Assembly: GCF_014651815.1 (NCBI RefSeq)
Contig: NZ_BMXP01000002.1
Span: forward strand, 124,001-188,000
Reading direction: 5' to 3'
DNA length: 64,000 nt
Origin: Alteromonas halophila
GTDB taxonomy: Bacteria > Pseudomonadota > Gammaproteobacteria > Enterobacterales > Alteromonadaceae
This document shows positions 35,417-45,580 of the stretch, piece after piece. Below the pieces are notes generated by a model. It was not told the DNA's origin and did not search any database. It was given only the letters and a program-made list of their open reading frames with translations. How positions within the stretch are numbered: position 1 is the first letter of the stretch; every line of letters begins with the position of its first letter. Position numbers and translations under genes: made by a program.

Positions 35417-36317
35417 GCGTCGCTTGCATCTTCTCAAGGCGTGCCAGTTGCCTATCGCGCTTTTGCTTTTTCCGCTGATTTAAAATGTGCTCACTGATCG
35501 GCGGAAAAAAGGCCAGGATCTCATCAACCGGCTGGCGCTTAGCACCGTTCTGACTAATCGACCGCTTCACCGACAGCATGCTGAAGTCTGCCCCCTTGTA
35601 GAGTGAGCGGGTGAGCGGCAGATCGTGGTTTGAAATGAGTACCGGAATACCACGCTGTCTCGCTGCCCGCCCTGCCAGTTCTGCCAGCTTTTCCTGAGCA
35701 GGCTGACCAAATCCTTTCGCCGCATAACTGGTAAACGCCGCAGTTTTACTGATGGGAGCGTAGGGCGGGTCGCAGTAGATAACGTTTCCGCGACGGGCCC
35801 GGCTGAAGACCTTTTCAAACGGCAGGCAGGTAAACGTGGCGCGCTGGGCTTTTTCTGCAAAGGTATACATTTCCTGTTCAGGAAAATAGGGGCGGCGGTA
35901 ACGCCCAAACGGTACATTGAACCGCCCGCTAAGGCTGTAACGGCAAAGCCCGTTGTAGCCGTGACGATTAAGGTATACAAACAGCACCGCCCGGTAAAAG
36001 CTGTCGCTGGTTTGATTAAACTCTTCACGTAACGCGTAGTAGCGTGCCTCGTCATTGTTCGCTTCACAAAACAGTTTGCCGGTTTCGCTGATAACGGCAT
36101 CAGGCTGCGCTTTTAGCAGTGAGTAGAGGCTAATCAGGTCGGGATTAATGTCATTGAGCAGGTAGCGTTTAAAGTGCGTGTTCAAAAATACCGAACCCGC
36201 GCCAACAAAAGGTTCGATGAGTTTGTTGGCCTGCGGAAGCCGCGCCTGGATTTGCTCTACTAAACTGTACTTGCCACCGGCCCACTTCAAAAAGGCCCGG
36301 TTTTTTTTCTGCATCAT
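35403..36317 (-). CDS. dam: DNA adenine methylase (GATC)
   Basis: A 304-residue N6-adenine methyltransferase of the alpha group. The start RAFLKWAGGKYSLVEQI, the SAM-binding FVGAGSVF (about 37-44), the catalytic DPPY (183-186) and the RHGYNGLCRYS segment match Dam, which methylates GATC and supports mismatch repair and replication control. The 30-residue basic C-terminal tail (QRKKQKRDRQLARLEK) is longer than in E. coli. The conserved damX-dam-rpe order is interrupted by gloA upstream and by three plus-strand genes downstream. Confidence 0.95.
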   Translation of the reverse strand: MMQKKNRAFLKWAGGKYSLVEQIQARLPQANKLIEPFVGAGSVFLNTHFKRYLLNDINPDLISLYSLLKAQPDAVISETGKLFCEANNDEARYYALREEFNQTSDSFYRAVLFVYLNRHGYNGLCRYSLSGRFNVPFGRYRRPYFPEQEMYTFAEKAQRATFTCLPFEKVFSRARRGNVIYCDPPYAPISKTAAFTSYAAKGFGQPAQEKLAELAGRAARQRGIPVLISNHDLPLTRSLYKGADFSMLSVKRSISQNGAKRQPVDEILAFFPPISEHILNQRKKQKRDRQLARLEKMQATLTRV

Positions 36318-36590
36318 GCCTGTTTACTGTCCGTACAGAATGAAAGCGGCAAAGACCTTTGCTGGGCGGATTGTATTAATCCACAAGGGTGTGCTGTATC
36401 ACGTATCACTGCGCGCTAAATTCGCTGATCTTAAACTCAAAGCTCGATTGTATCTGCCAAGGCCGATCGCGACAACCGCCAATAACGGCGTTAGGGAAGA
36501 ATGCCGGACAGGCAGCCACTTACCTTCGGGCAAAGCAGGTACGCACAATCGTACCTGCACGGCCTGAAGCTGTCCGGTAATGCACGTGGC
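36318..36590 (-). other. gloA-dam intergenic region with a hairpin
   Basis: No gene is evident. GCAGGTACG-CACAAT-CGTACCTGC (36535-36558) is a perfect 9-bp hairpin 33 nt after the gloA stop. On the minus strand only TTT follows it, so terminator function is uncertain. Confidence 0.45.
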
Positions 36591-37139
36591 TTATGATTTA
36601 AGGTGGGGCTCACACACGGCACTGACCTGTGCAGCATCGAATATTTCTATCCAGTAGCCATCCGGATCTTTGATAAACGCTATCCCTTTCATTGCACCGT
36701 CGTCCGGCTTTTTCTGAAATGGGACATCTAAGCGCTCAAATCGCTGGCACGCAGCATCAAGATCGGGCACGTGAAAACCGATATGACCAAAGCCCTTAGG
36801 CTCACTGTTACCATTGTGGTAGACAGCATTGTCCGCCGTATCATCCCAGTTATGGGTGAGTTCAAGCATTGCCGGGCGACCAAACGTCTGGCGGATACGT
36901 TGTTGAGGCTCGTCAGCAATATCGGAAAAATCTTCGCCAGCAGTGAGGAAATAAAGGCTAAACCGCATTTCGGCGAAATCCAGGCGTTTTAGCAATGTCA
37001 TGCCCATTACGCGGGTGTAAAAGTCCAGAGACCGTGTCGGATCAGCAATCCGCAGCATGGTCTGATTAAAAACGAACCCGTCTGTCGCACTGTCCTTTTC
37101 TTCACAGAGACCCTCGGCCTTATCGAAATGTCGGCTCAC
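36591..37139 (-). CDS. gloA: Glyoxalase I (lactoylglutathione lyase), GTG start
   Basis: A 182-residue metalloenzyme converting the methylglyoxal-glutathione hemithioacetal to S-lactoylglutathione. Metal-ligand positions appear as [24 protein letters not shown] and YWIEIFD; the insert around the [12 protein letters not shown] and YFLTAGED segments matches the longer, Zn-type group. I chose the GTG at 37139 because GAGGAG precedes it by 8 nt and homologues start there; an ATG farther upstream lacks support. Methylglyoxal is made by MgsA, encoded at 60314-60724. Confidence 0.92.
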   Translation of the reverse strand: MSRHFDKAEGLCEEKDSATDGFVFNQTMLRIADPTRSLDFYTRVMGMTLLKRLDFAEMRFSLYFLTAGEDFSDIADEPQQRIRQTFGRPAMLELTHNWDDTADNAVYHNGNSEPKGFGHIGFHVPDLDAACQRFERLDVPFQKKPDDGAMKGIAFIKDPDGYWIEIFDAAQVSAVCEPHLKS

Positions 37140-37442
37140 TATTTTACTCCTCGTTTTAAATACCAGTGTGTTGTTACGTACCATGGGGGCGATCGGCACA
37201 TAGTGCAACCGCGTCAGGCATGACAACGTTGGCGAACCGCAAGCACAAACGATGGCTGAACACCCTCAGGCATAGACAAAGGAAGACGCGCCACATGCCG
37301 GGTTAACCGCCACATGGACAAGACGGGTCAAACACGTGCGCATGTCAGTGTTCAATTAAATTCAAACGAAGCCCCGTTCCACTGCCATAAAGGCGCGTGA
37401 AAACCGCCGTACCGGTGCTTTCGGTGAAGCCTGAAAGCAGCA
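37140..37442 (-). other. damX-gloA intergenic region (303 bp)
   Basis: No gene is seen. A TGCTTTC/GAAAGCA hairpin (37416-37439) lies just after the damX stop without a T tract, and the gloA ribosome binding site is at the left edge. Confidence 0.4.
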
Positions 37443-38912
37443 TTAGCGCAGGGTATTCAGCTCCTCCAGAATTTGCGTGCCGGCCTTGACGAATGCCTTG
37501 TCGCGCCCCTGATAATCTGGCAACTGCCGCATCGCAGCCCTGGCTTGTTGCGCATTGCCAAAGGGTTGATGAAAAAGCACCACGAACCAGTCGCCACCGT
37601 AGCGATACGTGCGATACACATGGGTAAGTTCGGTGAGCTGATTGTCGCGGATAAACTGCGCCAACAGCGCCCTGTCTGACAGCCCTGCCATCTGGATAAA
37701 GAAATCTTCTGCCTGCACCTTATCGAGCAACATTTCAGGCTCACTCGCCCGTGACGTTCGGCTCGTCTCATTCACCGGCTGACTGGGTGTGGCGGGATTT
37801 TCGACCACTGTTTCTGGCACTGGCGGTGTCACCGCTTCACTCTCAGAAACAGTATTGAGATCACGTGGCGCATCCTTACTGGCGAGCGTCACTGCGCCGT
37901 CGTTATCTTTTTTAGCCTCGACTGTCTCTGACACGGGGGGTACCGACGACTGAAGATCTTCCTCTCGTTGCTGTGATTGCGGTGAGGCAGCCTTACCTTC
38001 AGCCGCGGTGTGGGTCTGTGTTTCCTCACTCGCAGAGCTGGGCCAGCTGGCGACCAGTGCATCAGGTTGGGCGGCGAGGGCATCGGCAGTGCGGTTATTT
38101 TCACCCGTTCCCTCAGGCGTAACGTCGGACGCTTCATCTAACAGTTCTGAATACGCATCGCCGGGCGCGACGCTGTTATCCTGCCCGGCGGGCGTTTTAA
38201 TGGGTGCAAAAAGCTGACGGATCTCCGGACCATACTGCCAGTTTACCAGCGCACCGAACACGACCAGTAATATCACGGCCATTAGTGCAATAAACCAGCG
38301 TGATGATACCCGGTTCAATGTCGGTAAGGAGGATTGCGATGCACGGTTTGCCAGGTGCGCCTGAAATTCCTCTCTGCGCCTGGCAATCAGACGATCAAGC
38401 TCAGACCCGCCTGGCTCAGTGTGTACGGACTGACTGGAGATGAGCAGGGGGGTATCGGTATTCTTGGAAGGCAACCATTGCTTGGCGCGTTCAGCCCAGG
38501 CCGACTCCCCAAACAGCAACACATTCAGGTGTTGTTTGTTGCCGGCAAAGCGACTTTGTAATACCAGATCCCACAATTCCTGTAACAGCGCGTCAGGCAT
38601 GTGCTGTGCCTGAGTGAGCGCAATCATCACTGGCCCTTCATGGGTATTGAGTTCTGACAGTAACTCATTCAGCGGGCGCACAAAGCTGCCGACAACCTGA
38701 CCGAGCAGTTGCCGACAGAGCTGACGGCGGTAATCGGAAATGTCCATTTCCGCGTCAGCCGTCAGGTATGCAATTTCGGTATCGTCATGTTGTTGATAAA
38801 CGAAGGTTTCCAGCGTGCGCTGCTGATTGGCAATAGAATCCCCGCTGACAAAAATCAGTTGGGAGGAATAGTTAACCAAATACTCCAGTCTGTCATGCAG
38901 TTCGTTTTGCAT
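37443..38912 (-). CDS. damX: DamX-like SPOR-domain cell division protein
   Basis: A 489-residue bitopic membrane protein. The N-terminal 200 residues are a cytoplasmic ATPase-like domain without a clear Walker A (LIFVSGDSIANQQ at the usual place). A membrane helix follows (about 212-233, WFIALMAVILLVVFGALVNW), then a long low-complexity periplasmic linker and a C-terminal SPOR domain (about 405-480, FIQMAGLSDRALLAQF to the QARAAMRQLP and GTQILEELNTLR end). SPOR domains bind denuded septal peptidoglycan. The N-terminal part is larger than in E. coli DamX, as is usual outside enterobacteria. It is 26 nt downstream of aroB. Confidence 0.88.
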   Translation of the reverse strand: MQNELHDRLEYLVNYSSQLIFVSGDSIANQQRTLETFVYQQHDDTEIAYLTADAEMDISDYRRQLCRQLLGQVVGSFVRPLNELLSELNTHEGPVMIALTQAQHMPDALLQELWDLVLQSRFAGNKQHLNVLLFGESAWAERAKQWLPSKNTDTPLLISSQSVHTEPGGSELDRLIARRREEFQAHLANRASQSSLPTLNRVSSRWFIALMAVILLVVFGALVNWQYGPEIRQLFAPIKTPAGQDNSVAPGDAYSELLDEASDVTPEGTGENNRTADALAAQPDALVASWPSSASEETQTHTAAEGKAASPQSQQREEDLQSSVPPVSETVEAKKDNDGAVTLASKDAPRDLNTVSESEAVTPPVPETVVENPATPSQPVNETSRTSRASEPEMLLDKVQAEDFFIQMAGLSDRALLAQFIRDNQLTELTHVYRTYRYGGDWFVVLFHQPFGNAQQARAAMRQLPDYQGRDKAFVKAGTQILEELNTLR

Positions 38913-38938
38913 GGGCCCTCGCGGAACACGTTATGCGG

Positions 38939-40012
38939 TTACTGTGGGGATAGCACCGCGGTGAGGGTCTCGTCATTCACGCTGTCAGTGACGATGGCCT
39001 TCCCAATTCGCTCTGGGATCACAAAGCGTATGCGCCCGCCAGCAACTTTTTTGTCGTGCTTCATATGTTTGACGTAGTCGTCTTTGGTCATGGTCGAAGG
39101 TCCGTCAACAGGCAATGAGAACGCCTGCAACAGCGCACGGACCTGACGGGTTTCTGACGCTGACAACATAGAGAGTTGCTCAGCGGTTTTACACGCAAAT
39201 ACCATGCCTGCGGACACGGCCTCGCCATGCAGCCAGTTTCCGTAGCCCTGCTCAGCTTCAATGGCGTGACCGAACGTATGGCCCAGATTCAGTATGGCGC
39301 GCAGCCCGCCTTCCCGCTCATCCACAGCCACCACTTCGGCTTTAATTTCGCAGCAGCGCTGAATCGTTGCGGTAATGGCTGAGGGTGCGAGTTCACGCAG
39401 TGCATCGCTGTTGTTCTGTAGCCAGGAAAAAAACGCTGCATCGTAAATGATGCCGTATTTGATCACTTCGGCCATGCCGGCAGCAAATTCGCGTGCGGGT
39501 AATGTAGAAAGTGTTGCTGTATCTATAATGACGGCTTGCGGTTGATAAAACGCACCAATCATATTTTTGCCCAGTGGATGGTTCACCGCAGTTTTACCAC
39601 CAACCGAACTGTCGACCTGAGAAAGCAAAGTCGTGGGTACCTGGATAAAAGGAATCCCACGCTGAAAGGTCGCCGCAGCAAAGCCACATAAATCGCCAAT
39701 CACGCCGCCGCCCAGTGCAATCAGGGTGGTGTCGCGTGCCGCGTTCATTTCCAGCAGGCGCGTCATTATTGTTTCAAAACTGTCGAGTGACTTGTACTGT
39801 TCTCCGTCATCAATTTCAATGACTTCAACCTGGCAGTCACCGCATGCGGCAATGGCGTCATCAAGGTAGTGGCTGGCCACAGTCGGATTAGTCACGATGA
39901 CAGCCAGCGGCCCCTTTATGTAGGGCGAAAAAAAGCCGGGCTGCGAAAGCAGTCCGGCTTCTATGTAAATGGGATAACTACGCTCTTGAAGTTGCACAGT
40001 AACGTTGGCCAT
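38939..40012 (-). CDS. aroB: 3-dehydroquinate synthase
   Basis: A 357-residue NAD- and metal-dependent enzyme of the shikimate pathway. The [57 protein letters not shown] and [25 protein letters not shown] motifs, which hold the NAD-binding and metal-ligand residues, are all intact. It lies 19 nt downstream of aroK, in the conserved aroK-aroB-damX order. Confidence 0.97.
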   Translation of the reverse strand: MANVTVQLQERSYPIYIEAGLLSQPGFFSPYIKGPLAVIVTNPTVASHYLDDAIAACGDCQVEVIEIDDGEQYKSLDSFETIMTRLLEMNAARDTTLIALGGGVIGDLCGFAAATFQRGIPFIQVPTTLLSQVDSSVGGKTAVNHPLGKNMIGAFYQPQAVIIDTATLSTLPAREFAAGMAEVIKYGIIYDAAFFSWLQNNSDALRELAPSAITATIQRCCEIKAEVVAVDEREGGLRAILNLGHTFGHAIEAEQGYGNWLHGEAVSAGMVFACKTAEQLSMLSASETRQVRALLQAFSLPVDGPSTMTKDDYVKHMKHDKKVAGGRIRFVIPERIGKAIVTDSVNDETLTAVLSPQ

Positions 40013-40031
40013 TCGCGTAGCTCCTTAAATA

Positions 40032-40550
40032 CTAAAAAATTCCGATTTTACTGACGATTTGGTTCGCGACAGCGCGTGCCGACTGATCATCCGTATCGAT
40101 GATATAGTCAGCCACCTCTTCGTACATAGGATTGCGTTCATCCGCAAGATCACGCAGTACCTGTTCCGGGTTATCAGATTGCAGAAGTGGACGGCGTTTA
40201 TCCCGCTGAGTTCGCGCAACCTGCTTGTCGATAGTGGTTTGCAGGTAAACAACAATGCCACGTGCAGACAAGCGATTACGTACCGCTTTATTCACGACAC
40301 TGCCGCCACCGGTGGCCAGTACAATGCCTTGCTTGTCTGTCAGCTCATTGATGATATTTTCTTCGCGTTTGCGGAAACCGTCTTCACCTTCTAAATCAAA
40401 AATCCAGGCGATATCAGCGCCGGTACGGCGTTCGATTTCCTGATCGGAGTCAAAAAACTCAAGGTGAAGTTCATCTGCCAGATGTCTGCCAATGGTGCTT
40501 TTGCCAGCCCCCATAGGTCCAACCAAAAAGATATTACGTTTTTCAGCCAT
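40032..40550 (-). CDS. aroK: Shikimate kinase
   Basis: A 172-residue P-loop kinase that phosphorylates shikimate. It starts [20 protein letters not shown] with the Walker A at about 11-18, has DSDQEIE with the catalytic Asp, and LATGGGSV for shikimate binding. The AroK-type (rather than AroL) assignment follows from its position between pilQ and aroB. It lies after the pilMNOPQ terminator and has its own promoter-like sequence. Confidence 0.96.
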   Translation of the reverse strand: MAEKRNIFLVGPMGAGKSTIGRHLADELHLEFFDSDQEIERRTGADIAWIFDLEGEDGFRKREENIINELTDKQGIVLATGGGSVVNKAVRNRLSARGIVVYLQTTIDKQVARTQRDKRRPLLQSDNPEQVLRDLADERNPMYEEVADYIIDTDDQSARAVANQIVSKIGIF

Positions 40551-41019
40551 ATTCGCTTAAATCACAACTTTATAATGTTAGGGGTAGTGTTCGTTGTATT
40601 ACCCGTCTACCCATGTATTTGTGCCTATTTTCTTTCCAATAAGCACCACTCCTTAAACCTCGCTAAAATTTCGAGAGCGGGATTATCTCAGTTTACTGTA
40701 ATCTGATGCAAGTTTTGTTGAAAGAATCGCTTTATACCCGTTTATTTGCGGATCTGATCGCCTCAGCGTAAAAACAGTGTTATCGACATGGGAAACGTGC
40801 AGGCGACGCGTCGGGGTGTGTGAAAAGCCGACTGCGACAAACGAAAACGGCAAACCATCTGTATTTCTGGTTTGCCGTTGTTTCGTGTGTGAATGTGCAA
40901 TTTATATAGTTAAACACCAAACAGGATGCGTACAGGTCTACCATTACTCAGCGAATCCTGACGTGCGTAGTCGCAAGGCAGGTTTCGCGGGCTAATCCCC
41001 AGGCACTTAAGCGATTGCG
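40551..41019 (-). promoter_or_regulatory. pilQ-aroK intergenic region (469 bp): terminator and aroK promoter
   Basis: No gene is seen. After the pilQ terminator (40846-40879) the minus strand holds a sigma-70-like promoter: TTGCAT (rc of 40706-40711), 18 bp, GATAAT (rc of 40682-40687). It lies about 130 nt before aroK. Confidence 0.5.
40846..40879 (-). terminator. Terminator at the end of pilMNOPQ
   Basis: AACGGCAAACCA and TGGTTTGCCGTT form a perfect 12-bp stem around a 10-nt loop, with partial pairing extending on both sides. On the minus strand TTTTCGTTT follows. It lies about 140 nt after the pilQ stop. Confidence 0.8.
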
Positions 41020-42792
41020 CTACAGCTTTTCGGTTACCACTTTCGGCGTGACAAAAATCAGTAACTCACGCTTTTGCTGTAATTGACCTGTCGAGCGAAA
41101 CAAGGCACCGACCACAGGGAGGTCGCCGAACAGCGGCACCTTAGTGACATCATCAGAACTGGTTTGCTGGAATATACCGCCTAACACCACAGTTTCACCA
41201 TTTTCAACGAGCACCTGGGTTTTAATTTCCTGGGTATCAATGGCCACCGCGTCACCGGTAGAGGTACTTACGGTCTCACCGCGGGTATCCTGAGTCACTA
41301 CCAGATCAAGAATGATGCGGTTATCCGGGGTGATATGCGGTGTTACTTTAAGGCTTAATACAGCCTTTTTAAATTCTACCGACGTGGCGCCACTGGATGT
41401 CGCCTGAACATAGGGAATTTCTGTACCCTGCTCAATATAGGCTTCCTGTTGGTTGGCGACGGTGATCCGTGGGCTGGCAATGATCTCACCCTTATTCTCA
41501 GACTCCAGCGCCGACAGTTCTAAATCCAGAATCGTACCGTCGACCAGAGAAGCGACCTGAAAGCCAATCGATCCGGCTGCAGACTGAACAGGCAGGTTTA
41601 CATTAAGACGGTCGCCAATCTCCGGAAGCACACCACCGGCGATACTGTCCGCACCTTCAAGCGAACCAGACACGCCATCATTGTCCTGACGGTCACTGAA
41701 GCCCCAGCGTACGCCGAGCTGTTCATCCACATTATCCAGTACCGTTACCATGCGGCTCTCAATCAGCACCTGTTTTACCGGCACATCCAGGGCTTCAATC
41801 ATATCGCGCGCTTCGTCTATCGACTCCAGGTTATCGCGGACAAGCAATGTATTGGTTCGTTCATCCACCGTGACTGAACCACGATCAGACAGAATGCCGC
41901 CTTCCTGTGACTTTAGAATCGAGGCCAGTTCTGCCGCTTTCGCATAGTTAACAGTGATGTTTACAGTGCGCAGCGGGGCCAGGTCGGCCACCTGCTTTTT
42001 AGACTGCAGCTGTTGTGTTTCACGCTCGGCCAGTTCATCGGCTGGGGCGACCAGCAGAATATTGCCGTCCAGGCGCTTGTCCAGACCTTTAACTTTCAGG
42101 ATCATATCCAGCGCCTGATCCCAGGGTACGCCGGTCAGGCTGATGGTGACATTGCCACTTACCGTGTCAGTAGTGACCAGGTTAAAACCATTCACCTGTG
42201 CGATAATTTGCAGAACCTGACGGACCGGCACATCCTGGAAGTCCAGTGAGATAGGATCGCCGGTATACTTTGATTGTTCTTCCAGTTGTGCTTCTTCATC
42301 CTTGCTCATTGGCTCTACTTCAATGCGCAGAATGTTGTCCTGCAGGTTATGACGCGCATAAACCTGCCCTTCATAACGCAGCACAATACGCGTGGCCTTT
42401 TCATCCTGAAAGGTTTCAATCGATGATACGGGGGTTGCAAACTGCACTACATCCAGCTCTACAAGCTGATCATCATCGAGGCGGGTATCGGGCAACGTTA
42501 CCGTTAATTCGCCCTGCGACTCAATTAGCTGAGGATCCACACTGTCATTGTCCAGCGAGATGAGGGTGACGGCGGTATCATTGGCCTCTCGGGTGAAGTC
42601 AATATTGGTCAGGGTTGTGGCGAAGGCGGTTTCACTGTCAGCCGGATCATACAGCGCGGCTTCGTCGGATTGTGCTGACACCGGGGTCGCCACAACATTG
42701 AACAAAACCAGTGCCAGCAATGTGCCGCCCAGCCAGTACCATTTGCGTCCGTTTTTATTCAGTTTCTTATTGAATATAAATCGCTCAGACAT
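41020..42792 (-). CDS. pilQ: Type IV pilus secretin PilQ
   Basis: A 590-residue outer-membrane secretin that forms the pilus exit pore. It has a basic N-terminus, a membrane or signal helix (about 22-40), AMIN-type domain (about 60-160), secretin/TonB short domain and N1 domain (DFQDVPVRQVLQIIAQVNGF), and the C-terminal secretin barrel with VEFKKAVLSLKVTPHI and VVLGGIF motifs. I chose the ATG at 42792: AGGAGA precedes it and it overlaps the end of pilP by 8 nt; an upstream start at 42819 would add nine residues. It is the last gene of pilMNOPQ. Confidence 0.95.
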   Translation of the reverse strand: MSERFIFNKKLNKNGRKWYWLGGTLLALVLFNVVATPVSAQSDEAALYDPADSETAFATTLTNIDFTREANDTAVTLISLDNDSVDPQLIESQGELTVTLPDTRLDDDQLVELDVVQFATPVSSIETFQDEKATRIVLRYEGQVYARHNLQDNILRIEVEPMSKDEEAQLEEQSKYTGDPISLDFQDVPVRQVLQIIAQVNGFNLVTTDTVSGNVTISLTGVPWDQALDMILKVKGLDKRLDGNILLVAPADELAERETQQLQSKKQVADLAPLRTVNITVNYAKAAELASILKSQEGGILSDRGSVTVDERTNTLLVRDNLESIDEARDMIEALDVPVKQVLIESRMVTVLDNVDEQLGVRWGFSDRQDNDGVSGSLEGADSIAGGVLPEIGDRLNVNLPVQSAAGSIGFQVASLVDGTILDLELSALESENKGEIIASPRITVANQQEAYIEQGTEIPYVQATSSGATSVEFKKAVLSLKVTPHITPDNRIILDLVVTQDTRGETVSTSTGDAVAIDTQEIKTQVLVENGETVVLGGIFQQTSSDDVTKVPLFGDLPVVGALFRSTGQLQQKRELLIFVTPKVVTEKL

Positions 42793-43330
42793 TCTCGTTT
42801 TCTCCTGTCGACGAGGCAACCGTCAACGTAGTTTCCTTGCGTTGCCAGCAACCTGCCCCGTCCGGAAGAAGTTGCTCTATTGTCACCGACGTATCACCAA
42901 TCGCAATAATTTTGCCGTAAAACAAACCGATTCTGCTTCCCATCGTGGCCTTGTGCAGTTGTCCGTCATTCGATCTAAACAGCACATACCGTGTGCCTCT
43001 GGTCTCAAAACTGCCGTTAAGTCGCAGTGCATCCAATCCATAGCCCTCCAGTTTTTGCTTCTGCCTGTTGTAGTCTGGTTGCAGACAATTGGCCTGAGCC
43101 TGCACATTAACAGGCGCAGTTTTTTCTTTCGGGCGCACAAACGGGCTACGTAAATCCGATGCGGTATATGCAAACGCTGGTTGCTGCTCAAACTCAGGAT
43201 AGGGTTCGATATTGACCTGGGTTTGTTGTTTAATCTGGTCAGTATACGCCCGCAGATCACTTAACTGTGGCGAACACGCCATTATCGCACCTGTCATGGC
43301 GATAACGGCCACGTGACGAAGTAAACTCAT
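42785..43330 (-). CDS. pilP: Type IV pilus assembly lipoprotein PilP
   Basis: A 181-residue lipoprotein: signal sequence ending MTGAIMACSP, with lipobox Cys at about residue 19. The conserved YTASDLRSPFV, GYGLDALRLNGSF and IGLFYGKIIAIGDTSVTIEQL segments match PilP, which joins the PilMNO platform to PilQ in the periplasm. It overlaps pilO by 4 nt and pilQ by 8 nt. Confidence 0.95.
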   Translation of the reverse strand: MSLLRHVAVIAMTGAIMACSPQLSDLRAYTDQIKQQTQVNIEPYPEFEQQPAFAYTASDLRSPFVRPKEKTAPVNVQAQANCLQPDYNRQKQKLEGYGLDALRLNGSFETRGTRYVLFRSNDGQLHKATMGSRIGLFYGKIIAIGDTSVTIEQLLPDGAGCWQRKETTLTVASSTGENENV

Positions 43331-43944
43331 TGGTCGTCCTCCGCCGTTTGCACATTACCACTGCCAGCAGCGCGATAGGTTTTTGCCTGAAGCTGCAACT
43401 GCAGACTACCTTTTTCTCCCTCAATTGAAAAATCATGGAGAGTCACAATGCGAGGTAAATCAGCCACTTTAGACATGAACTCACCAACATTATGGTAGCC
43501 ACCGGCGACCTCCATCTCAATGGGCAGTTCGGTATAGAATTCCTTTGGCACTTCTTTTTGCCAGTTAAGCATTTTGAAGTTCAGCCCGGAAGACGTCCCC
43601 ACGTAGGTAATGTCATCGAGCAGTCCAGGTGTTTCATTGCTGGTGGGCAGACTTTTTAGCATCGACGAGAAATCTTTTTCAATCCGCGCCAGTTGCTCTT
43701 CATACGCAGTGAGGTTCACGGCAATGCGGTATTTCGCTTCAAACTGACGTTTAAGTTCCTGCTCCTGTGCTTCAGCTTTTTCCAAAACGGGCAGCTTGGG
43801 ACTGACTATAAAGTAATAGCTAAGCGCCCCCACCAATATGGCAACAAAGGCACCCACAACAATTTTAACTTCGTGCGGCCATACCGCAACCTGCTCAAAA
43901 TCCAGTTCATTGAGTTCTTTGAGTTTGGCAACATCAAACTTCAT
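43327..43944 (-). CDS. pilO: Type IV pilus inner-membrane protein PilO
   Basis: A 205-residue inner-membrane protein with one helix (about 27-48), a periplasmic coiled coil (about 55-95) and a ferredoxin-like C-terminal domain (about 100-195). The EKDFSSMLKSLPTSNETPGLLDD segment is a PilO hallmark. It pairs with PilN to form the alignment complex. It overlaps pilP and pilN by 4 nt each. Confidence 0.95.
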   Translation of the reverse strand: MKFDVAKLKELNELDFEQVAVWPHEVKIVVGAFVAILVGALSYYFIVSPKLPVLEKAEAQEQELKRQFEAKYRIAVNLTAYEEQLARIEKDFSSMLKSLPTSNETPGLLDDITYVGTSSGLNFKMLNWQKEVPKEFYTELPIEMEVAGGYHNVGEFMSKVADLPRIVTLHDFSIEGEKGSLQLQLQAKTYRAAGSGNVQTAEDDQ

Positions 43945-44528
43945 TGCTGCTCCCCCTCTTGCTGGCTACCAGCGCTTAACGGTGCGACCTTTGGACTGAT
44001 TCTAAACGTAATGGTGTACTCGCTGATTGCCTGGTCACCGTCCGGGTCGGCGACAATTGACGACAAATCACCACTGGTAAACACGTCGGAAGACTCCAGT
44101 TTGCGCATAAAGTCTGACAGACGGTTATTTGAATCACTTATCCCTTCTACTTCAATGATGTTGCCAGTCCGGCGCATAGAGCGGAATGAGACACCTGGCG
44201 GAACGATCTTCGCCAGTTCGTCAAAGATAACGGGCGACACATTGCGGCTGGCCTGAAGTTGTTCAATCAGGGCCATTCGTTGCTCAATGGCGCTCTTGTT
44301 TTCCTTTATTTTCTGAATTTCAGCGATTTGTGCATCCAGCGTGACAATCTCTGAATCCAGGTAGGCGTTTCTTGATTTCTGGTTGCTGATACGCTGATCG
44401 ATAGCCTGTCCGATAAACCAGAAAATCAGGCCAACGATAGCCGCCACCGCGGCCAGTCCGCCCAGATATTGTTTTTTATCGAACTGGCGTTGCTGTTCCC
44501 GCCAGGGCAGCAGGTTTATATGTGCCAT
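43941..44528 (-). CDS. pilN: Type IV pilus inner-membrane protein PilN
   Basis: A 195-residue protein starting MAHINLLPWREQQRQFDKKQ, whose INLLPWR motif is the cytoplasmic tail that binds PilM. A membrane helix (about 25-45), a coiled coil and a periplasmic ferredoxin-like domain follow. It overlaps pilM by 13 nt and pilO by 4 nt. Confidence 0.96.
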   Translation of the reverse strand: MAHINLLPWREQQRQFDKKQYLGGLAAVAAIVGLIFWFIGQAIDQRISNQKSRNAYLDSEIVTLDAQIAEIQKIKENKSAIEQRMALIEQLQASRNVSPVIFDELAKIVPPGVSFRSMRRTGNIIEVEGISDSNNRLSDFMRKLESSDVFTSGDLSSIVADPDGDQAISEYTITFRISPKVAPLSAGSQQEGEQQ

Positions 44529-45580
44529 GAGACAAAACTCCTGCTTGCCAGACCCGCAGCAATGGCCAGTTGCGGCGCTAATTCGTTCACGCGTTGTTGG
44601 TCCAGTTTGGGATTAATTTCCATGTTGCTGAAAGGGTTTAGCACTTCGATCTCAGTGTTCAGGTCCTGTCGCAGAATATCAACCAGAGGTGCGATAGTGG
44701 CAGCACCGCCACTCAGCAATAATTTCTTGGGTTGTTCGGCATGGTTGGACGTCATAAACATTTGCAGTGCCCGGTTGATATGCTGTTGCAGATTCGCTGC
44801 AAAAATAGGCAGCGTGTCATCAACCCAGTTGCTGGGGAGTTCATTGTTCAGTAACTGACGCTCGGCATCTTCAACATCGACCATATGTATTGCAGCCAAA
44901 TCACTGATAAGTGCATTAAGGCCAAACGCGTGTTCTTTGGTATACACGACCTTGCCGTTTTCCCATACGCACACCTGCAACAACGATGCACCGATATTCA
45001 GACAGCAAACCCGTTCTTCCTGCTGGTGCTCATGAAAGAAATCTATGGCATTGCCCAGTGCATAACCTTCGACATCGACAATTTTAGGCTCGAAGTTCGC
45101 TTCGCGTGCCAGCAGCAGCCGCCCGTCTACCATATCTTTGTGTGCCGCGGTCAGCAACACATCAACTTTGCCGGTGTGTGTGGCGCTTTCGCCCAGCTCT
45201 TCAAAATCAAGGTAAACCTCTTCCAGCGGGTAGGGGATCAGGCTGTCTGCTTCAATTTCTATCTGGCTTTCAAGCTCAAAGTCATTTTGATCGGGGTCCA
45301 TATAAACCACTTTACTGATAACAGACGTACCAGCTACAGCAACGTTCACAAGCTTAAGCTTGGTCTTGAGCACATTGCGAATTTTCTTTAGGGCGAGACT
45401 AATGGCTTCATAGTCTTTAATTTCCCGCTCAGAGAATGCAGTCTTATTGATGGACTCACAGGCAATGCCCTGGAGCACATACTTGTCTCCAGACTGTTCA
45501 AGCCACACGGCTTTTATTTGACGCGTGCCTATGTCTAAGCCCACAATAGTCGGCAGCTTTTTTGCGAACAGCGACTTCAT
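44516..45580 (-). CDS. pilM: Type IV pilus cytoplasmic ATPase-fold protein PilM
   Basis: A 354-residue actin/FtsA-like protein. The VGLDIGTRQIKAVWLE phosphate loop near the N-terminus and the LLLSGGAATIAPLVDIL motif near residue 285 are diagnostic. It binds the PilN tail at the inner face of the membrane. It is the first gene of pilMNOPQ and is divergent from the PBP1A gene, a conserved arrangement in gammaproteobacteria. Confidence 0.96.
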   Translation of the reverse strand: MKSLFAKKLPTIVGLDIGTRQIKAVWLEQSGDKYVLQGIACESINKTAFSEREIKDYEAISLALKKIRNVLKTKLKLVNVAVAGTSVISKVVYMDPDQNDFELESQIEIEADSLIPYPLEEVYLDFEELGESATHTGKVDVLLTAAHKDMVDGRLLLAREANFEPKIVDVEGYALGNAIDFFHEHQQEERVCCLNIGASLLQVCVWENGKVVYTKEHAFGLNALISDLAAIHMVDVEDAERQLLNNELPSNWVDDTLPIFAANLQQHINRALQMFMTSNHAEQPKKLLLSGGAATIAPLVDILRQDLNTEIEVLNPFSNMEINPKLDQQRVNELAPQLAIAAGLASRSFVSWHI

